Source of the DNA: Eggerthellaceae bacterium
GTDB taxonomy: Bacteria; Actinomycetota; Coriobacteriia; Coriobacteriales; Eggerthellaceae
Length of the DNA: 64,000 nucleotides
Direction: 5' to 3'
Assembly (NCBI GenBank): GCA_009782605.1
Contig: WRIR01000009.1
Span: 16,259 to 80,258, forward strand
Below the pieces are notes generated by a model. That model was not told the DNA's origin, did not search any database, and worked only from the letters and a program-made list of their open reading frames with translations. The translations under genes and the position numbers were made by a program. Shown one piece after another: positions 63,894 through 64,000 of the stretch; positions within the stretch are counted from its first letter, which is position 1, and the number at the start of each line of letters is the position of its first letter.

Positions 63894-64000
63894 CTCATTG
63901 TTACGGTAGCCTCTGGCTCTTCTCTTCACATTTTGCACCACGGAGTTGATGCCTTCAAGGATGGCGTTGGTGACTCTATTTTCGAAGTAGTTCAGTATCT
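63864..64000 (-). pseudogene. ISL3-family transposase, C-terminal fragment (runs off window)
   Basis: The reverse strand encodes N-Y-F-E-N-R-V-T-N-A-I-L-E-G-I-N-S-V-V and K-R-R-A-R-G-Y-R-N-N-E-Y-F-K-A-M, the conserved end of ISL3 transposases. It then switches to integrase DNA and stops at 63864. The normal last ~10 residues are replaced, so the IS end was deleted or fused. The rest of the gene lies beyond the window. Confidence 0.75.

Larger units (their letters stand above)
58996..63894. mobile_element. AT-rich integrative element remnant
   Basis: A block with visibly lower GC than the rest of the window. It carries parA-parB, a GntR-ABC cassette and a truncated tyrosine integrase, and begins exactly where the surface gene loses its 5' end. 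Gene content resembles Tn1549-type elements of Firmicutes. The right side is joined to an ISL3-like transposase end. No conjugation genes are present, so it is a decayed fragment. Confidence 0.7.

Overview
The window looks like a high-GC actinobacterial chromosome of the class Coriobacteriia, probably the family Eggerthellaceae. The reasons are strong G/C codon bias, an actinobacterial integration host factor (mIHF) next to gmk and rpoZ, a LuxR/MalT-type regulator placed beside a Tat-exported redox enzyme, and a lipoprotein c-type cytochrome. The family assignment is inference; no 16S rRNA gene is present. No tRNA, rRNA or CRISPR array was seen.

Layout. 1-5.4 kb is accessory: a partial BRO-N protein, a small membrane protein, an 878-aa protein of unknown function with a Gly/Ala-rich membrane-like segment, an orphan ParB-like protein and a Phd/VapC toxin-antitoxin pair. 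5.4-6.9 kb holds a nitroreductase and a GNAT acetyltransferase. 7-15.6 kb is the reverse-strand operon rimP-nusA-ylxR-infB-rbfA-nrnA-truB-ribF, preceded by a leader terminator. 15.8-20.7 kb has a second GNAT gene and hrcA-dnaJ-rsmE-mtaB behind a degenerate CIRCE element. 20.7-26.1 kb has a CDP-alcohol phosphatidyltransferase, a DUF2148 protein and lepA-dus-hemW. rpsT, with a long charged tail, follows at 26.3 kb, then comEA-comEC-holA (27.2-31.2 kb), an AbrB/RelE-type toxin-antitoxin pair, and thiI-rpoZ-gmk-mihF (32.2-34.6 kb). 34.9-44.8 kb is a complete de novo UMP operon, pyrR-pyrB-pyrC-carA-carB-pyrK-pyrD-pyrF-pyrE, with a PyrR-type attenuator. Its CarA lacks the whole glutamine amidotransferase domain.

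45-56.7 kb is the most distinctive region. It encodes a MocA-like cytidylyltransferase, a SufS-type cysteine desulfurase, a SufU-like scaffold, a LuxR regulator, a three-subunit molybdenum hydroxylase whose [2Fe-2S] subunit carries a Tat signal, an unknown protein, a diheme cytochrome lipoprotein and an XdhC/PaoD-like maturation factor. The organisation resembles E. coli PaoABCD. It differs in having a C2H2-finger-like module in the small subunit, no visible catalytic Glu in the large subunit, and a dedicated cytochrome and Fe-S/sulfur supply. I read it as an extracytoplasmic molybdo-flavoenzyme branch coupled to a cytochrome, switched by LuxR through a perfect palindrome at the promoter.

57-64 kb: a surface protein with Ig-like and ChW repeats has lost its 5' end at the edge of an AT-rich block. 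The block holds parA-parB, a GntR(YtrA)-ABC exporter cassette flanked by two related hairpins, and a truncated tyrosine integrase joined directly to the end of an ISL3-like transposase. It is most simply a decayed integrative element of probable Firmicutes origin.
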